DNA of 64,000 nt from Cyanidiococcus yangmingshanensis (lineage: Eukaryota; Rhodophyta; Bangiophyceae; Cyanidiales; Cyanidiaceae): positions 248,001-312,000 of the forward strand of contig VWRR01000013.1 in assembly GCA_013995675.1 (NCBI GenBank). Reading direction: 5' to 3'. Both the position numbers and the translations under genes were made by a program. The notes beneath the pieces were generated by a model. The model ran no database searches and had not been told where the DNA came from. It saw nothing but the letters and a program-made list of their open reading frames with translations. Of this stretch, positions 31,295 through 43,497 are shown piece by piece (position 1 is the first letter of the stretch; each line of letters begins with the position of its first letter).

Positions 31295-32083
31295 GATATC
31301 TCGAGATCAGAAACAAGATCTGTTGTATCGGGTCCTATCCAGGCCAATTGCATCATCAGTCAGGCGAGAATCCTGTTGATCCGCTCTGTCGATCGCCATG
31401 GTGCAGAGAAACGCGTCTCATCGGGGGCAGATTGGCCGCGCGTCCCACAAGGGCAGGATCCGTGCACCCCTGCCCCATGTCGGCTGTTCCGGGGAGCCTA
31501 TACAAACGCCTGCTTAGTTCATTTTTCATCCTCGGGAATTGAACATCCACTCGGTGATTGCATCTATATTTTTCAGCCAGATTCAAGTTCCTGGGGATAA
31601 AACTGGGCTTCAGAAACCCCAAAAAGGCTCTACAGACCGGGGTATATCCACAGATTTCTGAAAGTCAAGCAAAATTGGGATTCACGTTTTGCGTACCCAA
31701 GCCGTCGATTGATCACCGGAATCGCTGCTCATGATCGCAACCGAGATATGAACACCTGGAACGTGTGTTTGCCTCGGTGAGGTCGTTCCCTGATCGGTCT
31801 CAACGAGTCCAGGTGTCCAGCGACCCCCGACAGCAGCAGTGTACTAAGCCAAGAGATCTTGCATCGGACCCATGGCGAATGAAACGAACCTTTGGGGGCT
31901 TCCAATTTGGACGAGTCCCGAGCCGCAAACGCGTGCCTTCGGGAGATCGTTCGCGGACAGCCGTTCGTCAGGCCGCCGCGCGTCAGGACGGCGATCAACG
32001 CTTGGCGATGCAACGATGAAATCTGCACCAAGCCAGCGCAGTAATTGTTTTGGTGTTGGCGTAACACAAGTTCGTTGACAGAG
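31295..32083. other. Divergent promoter region of the glucan water dikinase gene
   Basis: About 790 bases between the divergent tail-anchored protein gene and the glucan water dikinase gene. Several frames of 60-110 codons overlap on both strands without recognisable content. Promoters of both genes should lie here. Confidence 0.45.
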
Positions 32084-35000
32084 ATGAGTGATCCGAGTTC
32101 TATTTCTAGTAAAGTTTCGCTCTATGAAAAGATCTATTGTTTATCTGAATTTTTTGGCGAGGAAGAAAAGCGTTCCGGGTTGATTCCCTGAAGGAATAGA
32201 CTCTATCGGGTTGTTCGCATCGGTCTACGTTTCGCAAGAGGGCGACCGAACGAAAAGCACGAGCGGATCGGCGGCGGCTGCAGTCGACAGAGATGAAGAC
32301 TCGAGTATTCCAGGTGAACAGGTGAAAGACTGGCGCAGCGCGCGCATAGTTTGTCGGTTTTTACTCGTTTTGCTGAGTGGGGAAGAGATGCGACAACTCA
32401 GTCAGTTGGGAGCCTCTGTGCCGAGGGCCCTGAAGGAGCGTATCGCCAGCCGAAACAGTTTTGACTGGTCAACGCTTTTGCGCAACAGTCCGATCTATCT
32501 GCACTGGGGCGTAGCGCCCGAGCACCCTGACGAATGGTCGCTTCCTTCCGCAGGAGCGCTCCCGCCTGGGACGATTCGTTTCGATAACATAGCAGTTCGC
32601 TCCGAATTTCCAACAGACTATCCCCGTGTTCGTATTCGCATTCCGTTTGACGAAAGTGATGGCGGACTGCGTACAATTTGCGGAATCAAGGCGGTGATAT
32701 ATAGAGCCAAAGATCGGAAATATTTCAAGGACGGAAGAGCCGATTTCTTTGTACCCGTCTGGGACGCTGTCCGAACCTGGGTCGTTGGGCGTCTAGGCGA
32801 GGACGAGCCGTTACAGGAATTGTCTCTCAATGAGTCTGCTTTTCGGGCAGCCATGGGCGTATCCCGCAGCGACTCCTACATGTCTTTTTCAAGGGAGACA
32901 TCACCTGCACCGGAGTCAGGAGTGGGCGCGCGTTCGGCTGTGAGGCGGTCGATTTCGTTGAGCTCTGTTCGGAAGCTTAAATCTTCAACGTCACTCGATC
33001 GAATTGTGAAGGCAAGTGGGCCGCGAGATCGCTCACTGAAAGCTTGCGCAGGCTACACACAGGGACATCAGTTTCTTTCGAGCAAGCTGTTTCAAGGCGT
33101 CGGACGCGGTGGCACCGGTAATCTGGATGTCGTTGTCGAGGAGGTGGTGCCTCAGGAGGAATACCACATTCACATGATCACTGATATTCGGGGTCTTGCG
33201 CTCCATTGGGGAGTTAGTCGAAAGAAACCAGGTCAGTGGCTGCTCCCGCGACGAGACTGGTGGCCAGCAGGAGTGAGCAGTCAGGTCGACCATATGGCAG
33301 TTCGAAGTGAGTTTCAGCGAGATGAAGATGATCCTTCTATTTGGAGGATTGATCTATCTTTCCAGCGTGATCCATCGGCAAAGGATTCAGGCTCTGACGC
33401 CTGGCTGCCCTCCGCCTTGGTTTTTGTTCTCTACCAAGCCGAGTACAATTTTTGGTCGAACCATAACAATGACAATTTTGTCGTGCCAGTGGCACCATTC
33501 GCTCCGTCGCCACTCGAGGCACTGTATCAGTCATATCTCAGCAAGTTGGAGGAGCAAGAAAAGCAATTAAGTGGAGACTTGAATTCGAATGATCCTGATA
33601 CAGATGCACCAACCTCCATGCCACCAGCTGGGACGATTCTGGGTCTCGAGCAACGCTCTTTGGATGACGATGGGGAGGCCGTCATTTGTTTCTGCGTTGA
33701 TGAAGCGGGTTTTGCACTACGGATTCATGCAGATCTGTCACCACTCGTTGTGCATTGGGGTATTGCACGACATCGAGTCACTGAATTTTTGCAACCAGAT
33801 GAAGATTTTCCGTTTGAGGCGATTGGACGAACGTATCGATTTGAGAACAAGGCCATGCGCACAGAATTCGTACCCGACCCTGAGCACAAAGGCGCTTACT
33901 ATGCGGACCTTCGTTTCCGGAAGGAGAACGCCCCTCGAGCAATCACATTTGTGCTCTTCAGTCCGGAGCTTAATCACTGGTACTGCGCTGAGGGTGGTGG
34001 GAACTTTGTTCTGCGCATGGATTTAGACTCTTTCTCTGATCTTCCGGGTAGCGTTGGAAAGCACGAAGATATTGCTCAGAAAATTATCGAGGTGGAGGTG
34101 GAGTACGGCTCGTGGACGCTCATGCATCGCTATAACTTAGCAAACGATATAATCCAGAATTCTCTCTCTCATCTTGACGCCGATCTTCTTCAGATGATCT
34201 TTGTATGGCTGAGATACAGCTTCTTGAGGCAGCTGGACTGGCAGCGTGCCTACAATACACAACCACGCCTTCTGGCCCATGCTCAGGATCAGTTGACGCG
34301 CACTCTCGCCCGAGTCTATGCGAATCGTTGTGATCTGCGACTGTGGGTCAGGCTTTGTCTCTCGACGCTAGGACGCGGCGGTGGCAATGGCCAACGGATC
34401 CGCGACGACATTTTGCGGATCATGCACAAACACCATATACCGGAGACGCCGGGCCATTTCATGGAACAATGGCATCAGAAGCTTCACAACAATACGACAC
34501 CTGACGACGTCGCTATCTGCGAGAGCTATCTCGCGTTTCTGAAAGCGAACGGGAACAAGAGTGTCTTTTATGAAACGCTGCAAAAACATGGCGTCACGAA
34601 GGACCGATTAGCCTCGTACGAGCGTCCGATTCGTGCTGAGGTGCAGATGTACCCCTGCGACAAAGATGGACTCATTCATGACCTTGAAGAGTACCTCCAC
34701 GTTCTCAAGAGCGTTCATTCAGGGACGGATCTCGCAGTTGTTTTAGATTATGCGCGGTGGACGCTTGATGCTGAGTTGGTTTCCAAAGTAGAGCGAATTC
34801 AAGCAGAGCGGGCAAACGGCATGAAGAATCCAGAGAGCGCACTGGGAATTTCATTTCAAATTGCTGAGACGAGAAAGATGCTTCAGAGTACGCTCGGTAG
34901 TATGCAAGAACCTGAACGTATTCGCGATATGTTGTTCCTTGATTTGGCCCTCGACGAACTTGCGCGCCTGGCAGTCGAAAGCCAAGGTCTCGCTGAGTAC

Positions 35001-36818
35001 GTTGCCCAGAGGGATCTCAGAACGGCCTGCAACCTGTTGATCGTTCTTGCTGAGCACGTGGGCTGGTCAATGCTCTCGGATGCGTTTCTTGAGGCCGCTT
35101 ACGATACTGGTGCACTGTTTTACGCTTGCAGCTCGGATGCGGAATTGAGTGAACCAGACTTTGGCCTTCGTGTCTACGCGACAATGGAGCGTCTCATGGA
35201 TTGTGTGGGCAACGATGTGATTGAGCTTCTTCATTCTCAAGTGCAACCAAAGGCCGTATACATCGGTACTGGTTGCAATGTCGATGAGAAGATGGTGACG
35301 CTTTTTTCCGAGGAGCTTATTCGTGGTCAAGCGGCTTTTGCCCTCACACAGGTACTTCGTCCGCTTATGAAAAATATTCGCAAGCAGGCAAATTTGGGTA
35401 ACTGGCAAGTGATAAGTCCTGGAGAGTGCACTGGCCTAGGGGAAGTGTGCCAGGAGTTGATGTCGATTCAATACAAAACGTTCGCGAAACCCACGGTTGC
35501 ATTCGTTCGTCGGATCTCTGGCGAAGAGGAGATACCCACTGGTATGGTGGGTCTCATCACCACGGATACACTGGATATTCTCTCACACTGCGCAGTGCGG
35601 GCACGCAACGAGCGCGTAGTTCTAGCTTGTTGTTTCTCTGAAGAACTTTTTGAGCAGCTGGCCCAGCAGTTTCAGGGGTCCTGGGTAGCCGCCCGTTCTC
35701 TCGCAGATGGGAGCCTGCAGATTCAAGCGATTGAAGAGGATCAGGCTGTTTCCAAAACAGCAGAATCAGAGAGACAGCATGAAAGCGAATCACGTAGATC
35801 CATATCCATGAGGTCAGATATCGAAACGAAGCCAACCAAGCAAGTACTCGGAATCGCGGAAATATCCAGCCGGCATGGAGGCTCCAAATCGAATTCGCTC
35901 GCAAAGCTTGTTCAAATCGTTCCCGAATGGATTCATATTCCATCTTGCGCCCTGATTCCGTTCGGATCCTGTGAGCAGGTACTGGCAGAGCCGCAGAATG
36001 CCGGTGTGCTCGAAACGTACCAACAACTGATGCGAGAATTGGACGGCAAAAGGCACGAGGATGACTGTAGCGCGCTACTGGCTCGGCTGCGCCACTGTAT
36101 CCGCCAGCTTCGACACAGCAACGCTTTTGCAGAGGAGCTCAAACGCGTGCTTGAGCATGAAGGTTTCCGCGGTGCTGCAGATCTCAACCTAGCCCGGGCG
36201 TGGGAATGCATTCTCGATGTCTGGGCATCCAAATTCAATGATCGTGCCTTCCTGGCACTACGCAAAGCCGGCGCCGTTGGCAAGGCCTCACTCTCCGCTC
36301 TTTACATGGCTGTTCTGGTTCAAGAAGTTGTTGATGCTGACTATGCATTTGTTTTGCATACAAAGAATCCTTTTAATTCTGATGCATCAGAGATTTACGG
36401 TGAGTTGGTCCATGGGCTCGGCGAAGTACTGGTCGGTAACTATCCTGGTCGCGCTCTCGGTTTTACCTACTCCAAGGATACGGGAGACGTTCGAGTGTGC
36501 AATTATCCCAGTAAGCTCAAGGCTCTGGTCCCGCAAGGTGGCCTTATTTTCCGAAGCGACTCGAACGGCGAAGATTTGGAAGACTTTGCTGGTGCTGGCC
36601 TTTTTGATTCGATTCTGATGCGAGCTGCTGAAGAAAGAGTTGTTCGCTACCGCGAGCTCAAGATCATGCAAGACAAAGACTATCTGCGCCAGCTGCTTCA
36701 ACAGATTGGGAAGTGCGGTGTAGAGATCGAGAAAAACTGTGGTAATAAGCACCAGGATATTGAAGGATGTATATCTGGTGAGAATATCTATGTGGTTCAG
36801 TCCCGAGACCAAGTTTGA
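32084..36818 (+). CDS. GWD: Alpha-glucan water dikinase with three CBM45-like modules
   Basis: The enzyme phosphorylates starch glucosyl residues using the beta-phosphate of ATP, opening granules for breakdown. The main frame (32211-36818, 1535 codons) shows three starch-binding CBM45-like modules, each with a (L/V)HWG(V/I) start and a W/F...F(V/L) end, at about residues 96-185, 331-430 and 514-600. A helical linker with LHNNTTPDD and the phosphohistidine site TLDILSHCAVRARN (His near 1126) follow. The C-terminal ATP-grasp-like domain has GGSKSNSLAKL, FRSDSNGEDLEDFAG and VVQSRDQV at the very end. The main frame has no ATG before its upstream stop. ATG at 32084 opens a good short frame (MSDPSSISSKVSLYEKIYCL) that ends at TGA 32189-32191. 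A +1 step inside 32184-32191, or a short intron, links the two. No obvious plastid transit peptide is seen, which fits cytosolic starch as in red algae. Confidence 0.95.
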
Positions 36819-37958
36819 GGTCGAGGAGTAACCATCTATGACAAGAATCGGCGGTCATTGATATCTGTGGATCGTTGAGGCAAGTGCGCCATGCGTGCCA
36901 GCCTTTTTGGTGGCTCAGAAAGAACCTCAAGAGTAGAAAAACTCTTCGTCAGAAACCATGTATTCTTAGACCATGTTTTTGTTACTTTCTCGGAAATATT
37001 CAATAATGGAGTAAAAGTGGGGGCGCATACTGCAGGCGACCAGTTCTCGAATACACTGGCACGATTCGCCTAGCAATCGTTTCGCATGAGGCATGGTATG
37101 ACAGACGACCCTCTTGATCCGTTGGGCTGCTCGATGTGCATTTGCAAGATCCGCTTATGCGAGCGCTTTATGCAAAGACACATTGGCCTCTTTCATTCAA
37201 CCTTGCATGATCAATATCAAATACATAGTTCGGCGGAGGCATACCGTTCATGAATGGAATTGAAAATGCTGCGCATTCATAATGAGTGGCGAAGATTTCT
37301 CAGCGTCTCTCGCAGGCGTCTTCAAAGTCCAACCCTTATTTTCCGTGCTGTTGTTAGGAGCTTGGCCTGGATGACAGACTCCGTCACTCCGATTTATGTC
37401 AAGCTACTTGAACAAGCTCTAATCCCGGCACGCGTCCTTTTGCAGAGCAGCCATGAAGCGCGAACCGCTCTGCGTCGTCTACGGGGCCTTATCAGAAGTC
37501 TATCTGAGATTTCAGACAGTCGGAGGATGTCCCAATCGGACCAAATATTGGTTTAGATTGACTCTGAACACTTAACAGAGCGATTCGATCCCTTACAAAA
37601 ACTTGAATTATATTTGAGAGTGTCCAAGCGAACCGCACGACTAGGATGATTCGTCCATAAGCAGCGCGCGCGCGCTTTTTTCTACACTGCAGTCGTACAA
37701 TTGAATGAGGCCAATATGAGGCGATCTTGCGCCACTTGTCTTTTTGTAGGCCCTTTATTCAGTATTTTGCGATCAGAGCGCGTCTAAAAAACCCTCGAAG
37801 CCGGCCAATCAAGAGTCTGCATCTATATGACAGGATTCGTTTTCCCAAGCTCGTATGAGGAATGCCCCCATTTTCGCGTAGATAAATTGCCGGCCGAAGG
37901 TGAATGCTGATTCACCAAACGGAGCCAAGACTCAAGAGTCGACTGGTCCCGATTGGCT
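36819..37958. other. Intergenic, with two small candidate plus-strand frames
   Basis: The spacer between convergent GWD and Doa10-like genes holds ATG-started frames at 36891-37073 (60 codons, starting MRASLFGGSERTSRVEKLF) and 37254-37556 (100 codons, basic, starting MELKMLRIHNEWRRFLSVS). Both look protein-like and helical, and could be parts of one gene interrupted by stops, but no domain is recognisable. A CG-alternating patch is at 37663-37675. Confidence 0.3.
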
Positions 37959-40822
37959 CTATTCCTGATGCATGTGAGAGCGTTCAGAAAAGTCCAAGAG
38001 ACGCATCGTGACCAGATATCGCTTATTACGAATCTGCTCAGCCAAAAAACGATGCAAGTCGTGGAGGCGGCCGCGTCCGAGAAGCCACAGGATCGAGAGC
38101 TGCATAGCAATATAGATGATGCGCAACAGACCGAATAACCAAGATTGAATGTGTTCATCACCCAAGAAAGAATGAACAAGTGGGGGCAAGACTGCAAAGC
38201 AAGCCGTGAACACACATATATGAACAAGTTCCCATAGAAAACGGGAGGTTTCTGCGCTGTGCCGGACCAGAAATCTCTCTGGAAGGATGTACTCGCTGAA
38301 GCTTACACCTCTGTTAGGCTCACTAACCACGGAATGAAAAAGTATCGGCGTAAGCGCTCGTTGTAGAACAAAACCCCGTATCCAGGTTTGCACTCCACAA
38401 ATGAGGGCATAGTTTCCGACAGATCTCCAGTCCGTCAGCGCCAAGCTGAGCTCGGTGATACGTCCTAGCAAATACGGCAGCAATACGAACCATAATGCTG
38501 ACGCGCTCGTAATTCCGAGAGCTCGTAATGTGCTCTCTGCCGTCGCAATAAGAAATGCGGTAAAGTCGCCGCATTGAAGACCTCTCCTAAGGGCCCGAAG
38601 GACACTCGCACTCATGCAAATGATCGTAAAGCCGCTGAGAAAAAGCACAGCATCGCTTATTTCACCGAGATCGTGGCCAATCATAATTTGCATGCGAGCA
38701 TATCCAGATCGCGCGAATTGTAGGGGAATTACGAGTGCAAGGGAGATGCTGCCCACCACTAACGCTATAGTTAGTGCAGTCAAGACGAGAATGCGTAACG
38801 CGAGAAAGTGATCCTCTTGGCGAGTATGATCGCAGCGCCTCATCGAGTCTTCCTGTAGTTGATCGGTACGCTCGCGTCGTTGCATGTCCTCTTTCAGCAC
38901 GAGATGCTGCAGTCTTAGCAAGCCACTAGAATGATAGAAGCCACAGCCGAAAACCTTCTTGAAGGACAGACCTTAGCGCGAGCGCCCGCACTAGGTTCGG
39001 AATCACAAAACCGAGAGCGATCACATAGAAGACAATGTCCCCGACAAAACCGAAGCTCGATACGAACCGCAGCGGAAAGAATTCAGATCGCAAAGCCCGC
39101 ACAATTTGCATTGGCACGTACACGGTGACTCCGATCACAGGAGCATACAAAAGAGCAGAGAGGCTGAGTCGTCGAAGGTGGTACGCGAGCGGTTTTGTGA
39201 CAATCTCTTTCAACGGGTCGAAATCAGGGTCGTTTGGATCTCGGAGAAAACAAAACAGATGGGGATGCAAAACCTCTCGCAATACACCGATGAATATTGA
39301 CAAGGCGAAAATGTAGAAAATTCCGAGCGCCCAGTGAGTGAGTAAGCGTTTGGCGGAGAAGCGATGTGACTGCATGGAGGCGCGCTTCTGCAGAGAGCGT
39401 GCCGGAGGGAAGGGCAAATAAATCCACAGTCATGCCGAATAGAAGTGGCAAGATCATAAACTCGACCAGCATAACCAGAATGGTTCTCGCCGCTACATGG
39501 GTGAACGCAACAATCCAATACACGTTTTTCAGACGGAACGCACGTATAAAACGCCATGCATCATCCATTTTTCGCAACGCAAAGAGGCATGTCGCTGTCA
39601 TGCAGATAAAAAACAAGTAGCCAAGACATATGTAGACTAGGTTCGGCATACCGCTCACGGATACCGACACACCAAGAAAATTCATCCAACTAGCTCTGGC
39701 CAAAACGAGAAGAGTCGTGGCTAAGGATCGCTTCATCGGCGTATCACCACGAATCATGATCGTGAGCTTGCGGAGACCGTGCACCCCCTTCACAACACCA
39801 AAACGACCTAAAAACAAAGGAGATACAACGAAAACATCAATAACAAGCGCATTGCTCATAAGTACAATGACCGTGTTTGTCACGACATTAATGAAAGGGC
39901 CTCGCAGTCCCAGCGCCTCTTGGACTGAGAGATCTTCATTGTTATCGTGTTCGAAAATCGAAAAGAAACCCGAGGGTGTCGGCTCGGTCTCTTGCACTCT
40001 TCGAGAGGCAGTCGCCGCCGCTGATGTTGTTGCATCAACTTGATGCAAATCTACTGTTTCATTGGTATCAATGGAGCCCGTATGAGATGTGTTTCTCACG
40101 AACACGTCGCCAGTCGGATACGGAGGCGCAAGCGCTGCTGCCGACAGAAACCTCTGATCTCCAACCGTATCGTCTGACACCAGGTAAGATCGCGATGACG
40201 CCGAATCCCTTGAAGTATCCATCAGCCGGCTCGATTCGCCAGGTTCTGCAGACCATAGGACACCAAACGACTGAACCAATCGGTTCGTTTCTTCGCGCGC
40301 GTGCTCCTGAATAGCATTTAGCCCCAGAAAAGCCAAAAAAATGAACACACAAAGAACGGATCCAGAACACAGCCTAATCAATACAGAAGAAAAACTTTCA
40401 AGGTTCTTGATCTCTTCAAGTTCCGACCAGCTTCTGGAAAAACCGATATGCCAGACTGCCCAAGTGCAGTACGGAACGAGTAGCAACCAAATCGTTGTCA
40501 CGAATAGCGCACGCATAAACCAGATGAGTCCTTGCAGTGCGAGGTCACCGAGGCTCCAAGCAACGTCCATAAAGCTTAAAGTCGCCGGCGCATCTGTCTT
40601 GTAAATAGGCTGAAAACGGTATGGCGTTCCACACAGTTCACAGTGGGATTGGCCGGTCGTCTGTAGCCAAACTCGGAGACAGTCTTCATGAACGAACCTG
40701 ACGCTTCCTGAACACTTGCAGGGGCTCTTCAGCGGTCTCTCAACACTCTGCGGTTCTCTACAGATACGACACTCTTCTTCCTCTGCAAAATCTGGAGCAC
40801 TCTCATCAATTTGCGGCGACAT
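37959..40822 (-). CDS. Doa10/MARCH6-type RING-CH ubiquitin ligase of the ER membrane
   Basis: This E3 ligase marks misfolded ER and nuclear-envelope proteins, and sterol-pathway enzymes, for destruction. ATG 40822 starts the protein. A C4HC3 RING-CH finger at residues 18-70 has CRIC, CKC, HEDC and CELC in order with the expected spacing. Many membrane helices follow. The conserved central block of the family is present: LTHWALGIFYIF, IGVLREVL, FLRDPNDPDFDPLKEIV. Total length of about 960 residues fits the family. Three frames are used: 40822 to about 39350, about 39350-38930, and 38930-37959. Both steps are +1. At the first, the sequence has an extra ACTC unit beside the conserved HW. At the second, a stop TAG sits exactly at the step; a 46-base intron (38971-38926) would also fit the phase but would remove residues that align with plant homologues. 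Confidence 0.88.
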
Positions 40823-42084
40823 GAGTAGCGCTGGCTTCGACCTCTCCAGACGAGCACCAAGTCCTGCTGATTGTAGCGAAGAACCGTTTAGAAATCATCG
40901 CCGGATCTGGCGCGGCACTGGGTCATCGAGCCCTTCGTTTGCGGGTTTCCCGAATCCGTCTCGAATGCATTGCATCGCAGCGTACAAGAGATACCTTGAA
41001 TAGATTCTGTGAGCCTCGTGTTCGGGTATCAAGCAGTGATCGTATTGTCCATCCGTTTGAACGTGCATATTCTCACACTTTGGGCGTATTTCTTCTCTAG
41101 TTGGATTTTTACTGAAACCTCTGCTCCAAGGGCTATCGACGGAGGAATTTTCGAATATAGTAGGATCCAACGAAAATAGGGAGGGATTTCTAGCTTTTAT
41201 CGACACGAAAATGGACCTTGCCCCCGAATGGTCCTCCAATGCTCAATACGCGCATTGTGAGTACAACGTGTAAAGTGGATCGCAGAGTTCACCCATTGTG
41301 AATGCTCAGCAATGAGAACGCTCTGCCTCAGTCGTACTTGCACACGATTTGGCACGCAGAGCGACACTTTTTACACAGGCTTGGACGAAAATAATCGCCA
41401 GCATCTAGTCTTCTCGGGGGTGCGGAATTTTTGGCTCTCGTCGCGCACAAGGGGAATCTTTTCTGAGAAGTTTCGACGGGATTGATTCCTCATTTGTTCT
41501 TTCGATCAGGGCATTCGGCCATAAATGAAAAAAAGTTGTCGCAGAACATCTATGCGCCTCTCCTGAATGACCTCCTACTAGAAAACCTTTCAGGCAAATC
41601 AACTGGTTTCTCTTTGAACGAGGTGACATCGCGATGTTCCCTCGCAAATCCGCTCCGGAGATACTCACAGTCCACCTCAGTGAATAGTTCATGTAGTGAC
41701 AGGAAGGCCCGTTTCTCATTGCACGAAGCATCCTGACAGGGCATGCTTGTAAAATTCCCTGGACTGAATCAAAGAGAAGGATCATGTGCCCGGGAAACAC
41801 ATCATCGTTTTGCAGTTCTACCAAAGAAACCCTGTACTTGAATCATTTCACCGGCCCCTCTAACAACCATATTCAATTATCAGGATGCTTTTCTGAATCA
41901 CCGAGAACACAACTCCTCGCCCTGTTGATATAGATTCATCTCACGCTATGAAAGCAAACGTTCTTTTTACGTCTCTCTGTCGCATTTCGGTCTCAGCAGG
42001 CTGAAACGAAATGCGAGGGTCCTAACACAGATAAGGCCTACGTTTCAGGCGAGTCGCGGAACCGTGGTTGCCCTCACCTGAAAC
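40823..42084. other. Intergenic stretch, no gene recognised
   Basis: About 1.25 kb between two minus-strand genes. A minus-strand frame 41239-40895 has a protein-like end (from ATG 41068, 57 codons with two Cys) and lies just upstream of the ligase. Another runs 41824-41405 without an ATG at its head. Neither has a recognisable domain. Confidence 0.4.
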
Positions 42085-42792
42085 CTAGAGCTCCAGAACT
42101 CGAAGGGCGTTCTCTGTTCGAATCGATCCGCGATGGATATCACCTCGTCTGTGCTTTGGTGTCGATTGTCGCCGTGCGGTCTCCTGTCGCGGAAATCGCC
42201 GATCGGGATCGTTCGAAGCATAACTCTGCAGCTCTTTCGGGCGACCTCCACGCGGGTCTATTTCGGTGGGTAACACCGCATCATAGTGTTGGTTCTCATG
42301 GTAAGCCAGTTGCAGCTGGCGCTGGCTGGGACCATCTGTATGACGAATGCGATAGGATGGTGCCTGCAGGAGATAAATAATTATCTCAGTTTCGAGCATC
42401 GCACTCAAGGCATGAACCTCGAGATGGCCAGCCCAGATACCATCCTGTCGCATCTTGTGGATATATTCATCGAAACTAGCTGCCGTATCGCTCTCGGAAT
42501 CCAGTGCTTCTGCTTCCACATAGGGCGCGTAAAGTTGACGGTTTTCCTGCAAAAAGTCACATACCCGCTGTCTCAGCTTTGTGTGGTCGCAAACATCCCT
42601 AGGCGCGTGGTTACGCCCTAAAATTTGAAACTGAACTGCACAAGCTCGAAAGAAACAGTTCCCGTCTCCTGTAACGGGCAACAGCCGCAGACCAAGTGGG
42701 GCAAGTAAACGGTTGAACTGCCGAGTCGCAGGTCCCGACCGATTCGTTCTACCATCAAACCTTTTCGGGGCATTCTTTTGCTTGCGGCCCAT
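42085..42792 (-). CDS. OTU-family cysteine protease (OTUD3-like)
   Basis: OTU proteases remove ubiquitin from proteins. The 235-residue protein starts at ATG 42792 with a basic segment (MGRKQKNAPKRF). The catalytic block is GDGNCFFRA with Asp43 and Cys46. WAGHLEVHALSAMLETEIIIY is the conserved central helix and strand. The catalytic His is His169 in YHENQHYDAV. The basic N-terminus followed directly by the OTU domain resembles OTUD3. The C-terminal 55 residues are polar and basic. All active-site residues are present and the frame is unbroken, so the protein should be active. Confidence 0.92.
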   Translation of the reverse strand: MGRKQKNAPKRFDGRTNRSGPATRQFNRLLAPLGLRLLPVTGDGNCFFRACAVQFQILGRNHAPRDVCDHTKLRQRVCDFLQENRQLYAPYVEAEALDSESDTAASFDEYIHKMRQDGIWAGHLEVHALSAMLETEIIIYLLQAPSYRIRHTDGPSQRQLQLAYHENQHYDAVLPTEIDPRGGRPKELQSYASNDPDRRFPRQETARRQSTPKHRRGDIHRGSIRTENALRVLEL

Positions 42793-43497
42793 GTTGACTC
42801 GGAAATTAAGTGCTAAAACCTGTTCTTATATGGAGACCTCTCGTTGCGCATATGTTCACTGGAAAAAAGGCAGAGAGGGTTTTCGAAAAGCGTCTGCCAC
42901 GATAGTTCGAGCACGAATTGGCTTGCTGTAAGACGCAATTTGCAGACCGTGGCTCAACTGCTGGAAATGAGATCTTTTTTTGACGCGCCCCGAATACGTC
43001 TGCTTCCGTGGCGCGGGAAGCCAAATGTTCGTGGCCGCGGAGGGTTCTATAGTTTCCAGGTCACTTGAAGCGTAGAATCTTCTCGTCAGAGGTCTAGCTA
43101 GCTTGGATCGTTGCGTCGCTGATGAAAGTTTTTTGACGAGAATGGGAACTTGGGCGCAAGTCCTCAAGTTCCGTTTTTGATTCGAGTTACATCCTACTTA
43201 GCAGACGGGAGGTTTTCAGCGACGGCGTTGATCAACCACGCACAAGTACTTGCAATAGAGGCCAGGTCGTCGATTCGCGTATTCTTTAGGGATCCAATCG
43301 TTACGAGGGTGTGCAACCACGTCCTTTTCAAAACAAGTTGTGCGAACGCGATGTTCCAAGATTTTCCAAGACAAGCGTTGTCTGCGCGTCGGTGAAATCA
43401 AAGAATTGAGGAAGACTTGAAATACGATCACCTAGCCCTTTGTATGGAAAACACTGTGTATGCATTAGATCGAAGCAGTCTGCGCTTCATGTTGACA
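42793..43497. other. Intergenic spacer
   Basis: About 700 bases between the OTU gene and the homeodomain gene, both minus strand. A minus-strand frame of 103 codons (43167-42856) has no recognisable feature. The OTU gene promoter should lie here. Confidence 0.45.
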
